From contig CADBPH010000287.1 in assembly GCA_902796455.1 (NCBI GenBank), forward strand, positions 1 through 7,906: a stretch of DNA of 7,906 nt. Direction: 5' to 3'. Position 1 is the stretch's first letter, and every line of letters starts with the position of its first letter. This document shows, piece by piece, positions 5,650 through 7,906 of the stretch. This stretch comes from an uncultured Bacteroidia bacterium (GTDB lineage Bacteria; Bacteroidota; Bacteroidia; Bacteroidales; UBA932). The position numbers and the translations under genes were made by a program. A model generated the notes under the pieces. It was not told the DNA's origin. It did no database searches and worked only from the letters and a program-made list of their open reading frames with translations.

Positions 5650-7560
5650 TTAACGTTTCCATTGAAAGCGGTAATTGAACCGGCGGTTCGGAGCCGTATC
5701 CCCATGCAGGCACAGAGAAATCGGGTCTTTCAGTTCGGCCGGATTGTCCGCCCATTTGAAATCAAAACCTGCGGTCTTGCTGTCTTTCAATTGTAGCATG
5801 CCCTTGGGGATACTCAATTCCATCTCGTTGCCCGATACGTGGAATAAAGCTTGTCCTACGGTCACCCATACACCGTCCCTGAAGCGCATCACCTCGCTCT
5901 TTCCCTCCTCCTGAACGGTCTTGTTGACGAGGATATCATAACCATACCATCCGGTCCCGCTGTCCTGGTCCGTATCAATCAGCAATAACATCCAGTTTGG
6001 GTCCGTACACGCCGAGATTGCGGCGCACGTCTTTACATAAAAACAGATATTTCCTGACCGGGTCAGGGCCACCTTGGCATCCTGGATGTCATTGCGGCCG
6101 GAAGAATCGCGATAGTGCTGGCCGGAATAGCCCTTGGCATCCCGATGCGTGACATCTCCACGGGTGTCGCGGTACACTACTTCCACTGTGGCCCAGTCGG
6201 AGAACTTGCCGTCTATCCGGATCCGTTTGAACCCCCGGTTCACCGGAATGGGACGGACACCCTTGTAACGGCGGATATTCTGGGCCATCTGCATGTAATA
6301 ATTGTCGGTATAACCGCCCTTCATCGGCTGGATGGTGCGGTTGAATTCCGCATTGTACTGATCGATAAAACGGAACGGATTCTTCCTTCCCAGCCAGTTG
6401 AAAACGCGGCCGCCAAATTTCCTGGCCGTCCATTCATTCCAGTCATTCAGGTAGATAAAAGGTGGGTCTGCGGCCAGAGCATCTTCCCAGCGCTCCTGGA
6501 AATAAATACCATATCCGCTCGGATTCTTCACGGTTCTGCCTAGCCAGGGGACATAAGCCTCCCCGGGCATGTCATGCTCATCAAGCGCGGGCTCGCCACC
6601 TGAGCGCGACCAGGACTTGCCGACCCCAATGGGATCTTTGGTCATGGTTACGGGATGCTGGGCGGGGGTGACGGCGGCCTCTTCCAGACAACCGTTATGT
6701 TTGGACACCAGTTCTTCCGGCGACATATTCCGAATCCGCTCATCTGCCATCGAATAACCAAAACTCCAGTTGTCCTCCGTGCCAATATACCGCGCACCCT
6801 GCCATTCATAATAGCCCCACCACATGTTTCTCAATGTGAAGAAATCGAAAATCTCCGGAGGATAATCAGCTGCCGAGGCATTGTAGTGGCCATTCGCATC
6901 CGTCTCAGGATGGGCGTTGTACAATAACAAGGGCTTTCCATCCCAGTAGAACCACAGGTCGGAATACTTGTTTTGTTTGTAATAGCGTTCGTACAGCGAT
7001 TTCACCACCCGGACAGGATTGCCGTTATAAGCCCAGAAAACGAACTTGGGCGTCCTGTTCCCTTCTGCGCGCATTTTCATCATCGTCGAAAACAAGACCT
7101 CCCACTCGTCCCAGTAGAAGACGCCGTTGGTGACATCCATGATCAGGACATCGACTCCGGCATCCTGCAGCATGGAGAGATCCTTGCGCATCACCCACTC
7201 GTCCTGGCTGAGAAAATAGCCCATTTCCGGCTCGCCCCAGTGATAGGTCTCATCTTTCCAAAGCGGATTATCACTTTGATAACGAGCTTCCGGATCCCTG
7301 TTGAGGATCTGGGTTACATCGAGATAGGGCCCTTCCCGGTTATGGTGTTTCTGTGCATGCCAGGTGATATAGAAAATCCCAACCGTTCGGGGATGGTCAT
7401 TCTTGATTGCTCCTACAGAATCAATCAACGGCATCTGCCGTCCGAGTGCATCCGTGGCGACCCAAGTATCGCTCATCAGGTCGACACCCGTCTCCTTTTC
7501 CCCGTCGGATGCGGACAACAGCAAAAGAGCAGATATTAAGAGAATGTAATACCGTTTCAT
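5650..7560 (-). CDS. Secreted GH71/GH99-like glycosidase with C-terminal CBM9-like domain
   Basis: A 636-residue extracytoplasmic protein. Residues 1-18 are a signal peptide ending LLLLSAS-D; the lipobox Cys expected in this class is Ser18, so cleavage by signal peptidase I is more likely. Residues about 58-435 look like a beta/alpha-barrel of the GH71/GH99-like type: VGIFYITWHAQ (60-70), YHWGEPEMGYF (106-116), a repeating-barrel segment DLSMLQDAGVDVLIMDVTNG (127-146), FVFWAYNGNP (173-182), YWDGKPLLLYN (205-215) and PFIYLNDWNEWTARKF (367-382). Acidic residues in these blocks (E110, E112, D142, E376) are catalytic candidates. Residues about 445-636 resemble CBM9-like carbohydrate-binding domains: IDGKFSDW (449-456), DIQDAKVALT, and LLIDTDQDSGTGWYGYDILVN (527-547). 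GH99 members cut alpha-mannosides, but the substrate here is not shown. The start at 7560 gives the signal peptide; the in-frame ATG at 7617 would add 19 polar residues. Confidence 0.85.
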   Translation of the reverse strand: MKRYYILLISALLLLSASDGEKETGVDLMSDTWVATDALGRQMPLIDSVGAIKNDHPRTVGIFYITWHAQKHHNREGPYLDVTQILNRDPEARYQSDNPLWKDETYHWGEPEMGYFLSQDEWVMRKDLSMLQDAGVDVLIMDVTNGVFYWDEWEVLFSTMMKMRAEGNRTPKFVFWAYNGNPVRVVKSLYERYYKQNKYSDLWFYWDGKPLLLYNAHPETDANGHYNASAADYPPEIFDFFTLRNMWWGYYEWQGARYIGTEDNWSFGYSMADERIRNMSPEELVSKHNGCLEEAAVTPAQHPVTMTKDPIGVGKSWSRSGGEPALDEHDMPGEAYVPWLGRTVKNPSGYGIYFQERWEDALAADPPFIYLNDWNEWTARKFGGRVFNWLGRKNPFRFIDQYNAEFNRTIQPMKGGYTDNYYMQMAQNIRRYKGVRPIPVNRGFKRIRIDGKFSDWATVEVVYRDTRGDVTHRDAKGYSGQHYRDSSGRNDIQDAKVALTRSGNICFYVKTCAAISACTDPNWMLLLIDTDQDSGTGWYGYDILVNKTVQEEGKSEVMRFRDGVWVTVGQALFHVSGNEMELSIPKGMLQLKDSKTAGFDFKWADNPAELKDPISLCLHGDTAPNRRFNYRFQWKR

Positions 7561-7586
7561 ATCCCATTCATTTGTTCGGAAATCGA

Positions 7587-7613
7587 TTCTAATATCGTAA
7601 AAAAAACCGGATT
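7587..7613 (-). promoter_or_regulatory. Shared 27-nt upstream element, copy 2
   Basis: On the minus strand this reads AATCCGG, eight T, AC, G, A, T, ATTAGA, A, and matches copy 1 (5586-5612) in 23 of 27 positions. Its ATTAGA ends 28 nt before the glycosidase ATG; copy 1 ends 29 nt before the preferred ATG of the propeller lipoprotein. It is probably a promoter or operator region. No exact TAnnTTTG box is present for this gene, so recognition may involve a different sigma factor or an activator. Confidence 0.5.
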
Positions 7614-7628
7614 TCATGAAAGATCTTT
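7612..7628. promoter_or_regulatory. Two overlapping perfect palindromes in the divergent intergenic region
   Basis: TTTCATGAAA (7612-7621) and AAAGATCTTT (7619-7628) are each perfect 10-bp palindromes and share three bases. They lie between the glycosidase and the esterase, just upstream of element copy 2. This is a plausible operator for a dimeric regulator controlling both genes, though short AT-rich palindromes also arise by chance. Confidence 0.35.
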
Positions 7629-7660
7629 GATTCCGGATGCCGACAGTCCCGCTAATTCAC

Positions 7661-7668
7661 TATCTTTG
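7661..7668 (+). promoter_or_regulatory. -7 box close to the esterase start
   Basis: TATCTTTG matches the Bacteroidota -7 consensus exactly. Only five bases separate it from the ATG at 7674, so transcription from it would give a leaderless or nearly leaderless mRNA. No -33 TTTG is seen at normal spacing; the nearest TTTG (7626-7629) is 31 nt away. Confidence 0.45.
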
Positions 7669-7673
7669 AAATC

Positions 7674-7906
7674 ATGAAACAGCTGACATCAATCATTTTC
7701 TCCCTTGCCCTGGCCGCCCTCTCCTGCGGGTGCAACCCGGACAGGAACCCCGTCCTCACGATTGAAGGCGGACAGATCCAAGGCGTTGAACTCCCGGGCA
7801 AGATTACGGTTTACAGAGGGATTCCGTATGCCGCTCCTCCGACCGGAGAAAACCGTTTCCGGGCGCCCCAGCCGGTCGTCCCCTGGCAAGGCGTCCGCCT
7901 GATGGA
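7674..7906 (+). CDS. Type-B carboxylesterase lipoprotein, N-terminal part (runs off the right edge)
   Basis: An open frame from ATG 7674 to the window end gives 77 residues and continues beyond. Residues 1-20 are a signal peptide (MKQLTSIIFSLALAALSCGC). Cys18 or Cys20 could be the lipidated residue, though neither context is a textbook lipobox. The following sequence has the hallmark N-terminal signature of the carboxylesterase type B (alpha/beta-hydrolase) family: LTIEGGQIQGV, then VYRGIPYAAPPTGENRFRAPQPV, then PWQGVR. In full-length relatives of about 500 residues the Ser-Glu/Asp-His triad lies further on and is not visible here. These enzymes hydrolyse carboxylic esters. Beside a secreted glycosidase, an acyl-ester or sugar-ester substrate is reasonable but inferred. 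The gene is divergent from the glycosidase across 113 bp. Confidence 0.88.
   Translation, partial: MKQLTSIIFSLALAALSCGCNPDRNPVLTIEGGQIQGVELPGKITVYRGIPYAAPPTGENRFRAPQPVVPWQGVRLM

Noticed and set aside
7561..7617. ATG at 7617 as start of the glycosidase
   Set aside because: It adds 19 mixed charged residues before a complete signal peptide and overlaps the conserved upstream element shared with the neighbouring gene.

Overview
The window looks like a chromosome segment of a Bacteroidota bacterium, most likely Bacteroidales, of moderate to high GC. The grounds are TAnnTTTG-type -7 promoter boxes, the near absence of Shine-Dalgarno sequences, many lipoprotein or secretory signal peptides, a lipoprotein with a DUF4369-like N-terminus and a thioredoxin domain, and a GH71/GH99-like secreted protein. 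The species cannot be told from the sequence. No transposase, integrase, phage structural gene or CRISPR array is visible.

Left edge (1-254): no protein gene is supported. A sequence resembling the 3' end of a tRNA (1-29, uncertain) is followed by a good rho-independent terminator (60-87). Next comes a 115-bp cluster of four related 16-20-nt motifs in alternating orientation (125-239), ending 15 bp from the stop of the first gene.

Gene 1 (255-1151, minus) is a secreted endonuclease/exonuclease/phosphatase-fold hydrolase. It diverges from a tight three-gene plus-strand operon (1237-4357): a thioredoxin-like lipoprotein, an uncharacterised membrane-anchored protein, and a 12-helix MFS-type transporter whose ATG directly abuts the preceding stop. 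Both -7 boxes lie within about 30 bp, so the two promoters probably interfere with each other.

The operon converges, with only two bases between stop codons, on a minus-strand pair: a putative TagC/helveticin-like beta-propeller lipoprotein (4360-5559) and, upstream of it, a GH71/GH99-like secreted glycosidase with a C-terminal CBM9-like domain (5650-7560). These two genes share a 27-nt upstream element (23 identities) at nearly the same distance from a very similar start-codon region, which suggests common control or a shared 5' module. A secreted type-B carboxylesterase (7674 to the right edge, incomplete) diverges from the glycosidase.

The right half therefore reads as a small cell-envelope or extracellular glycan-processing locus: glycosidase, esterase and surface propeller, with no SusC/SusD pair visible. 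The left half encodes envelope maintenance functions and transport. Roles are inferred from fold-level recognition and have not been tested by searches.
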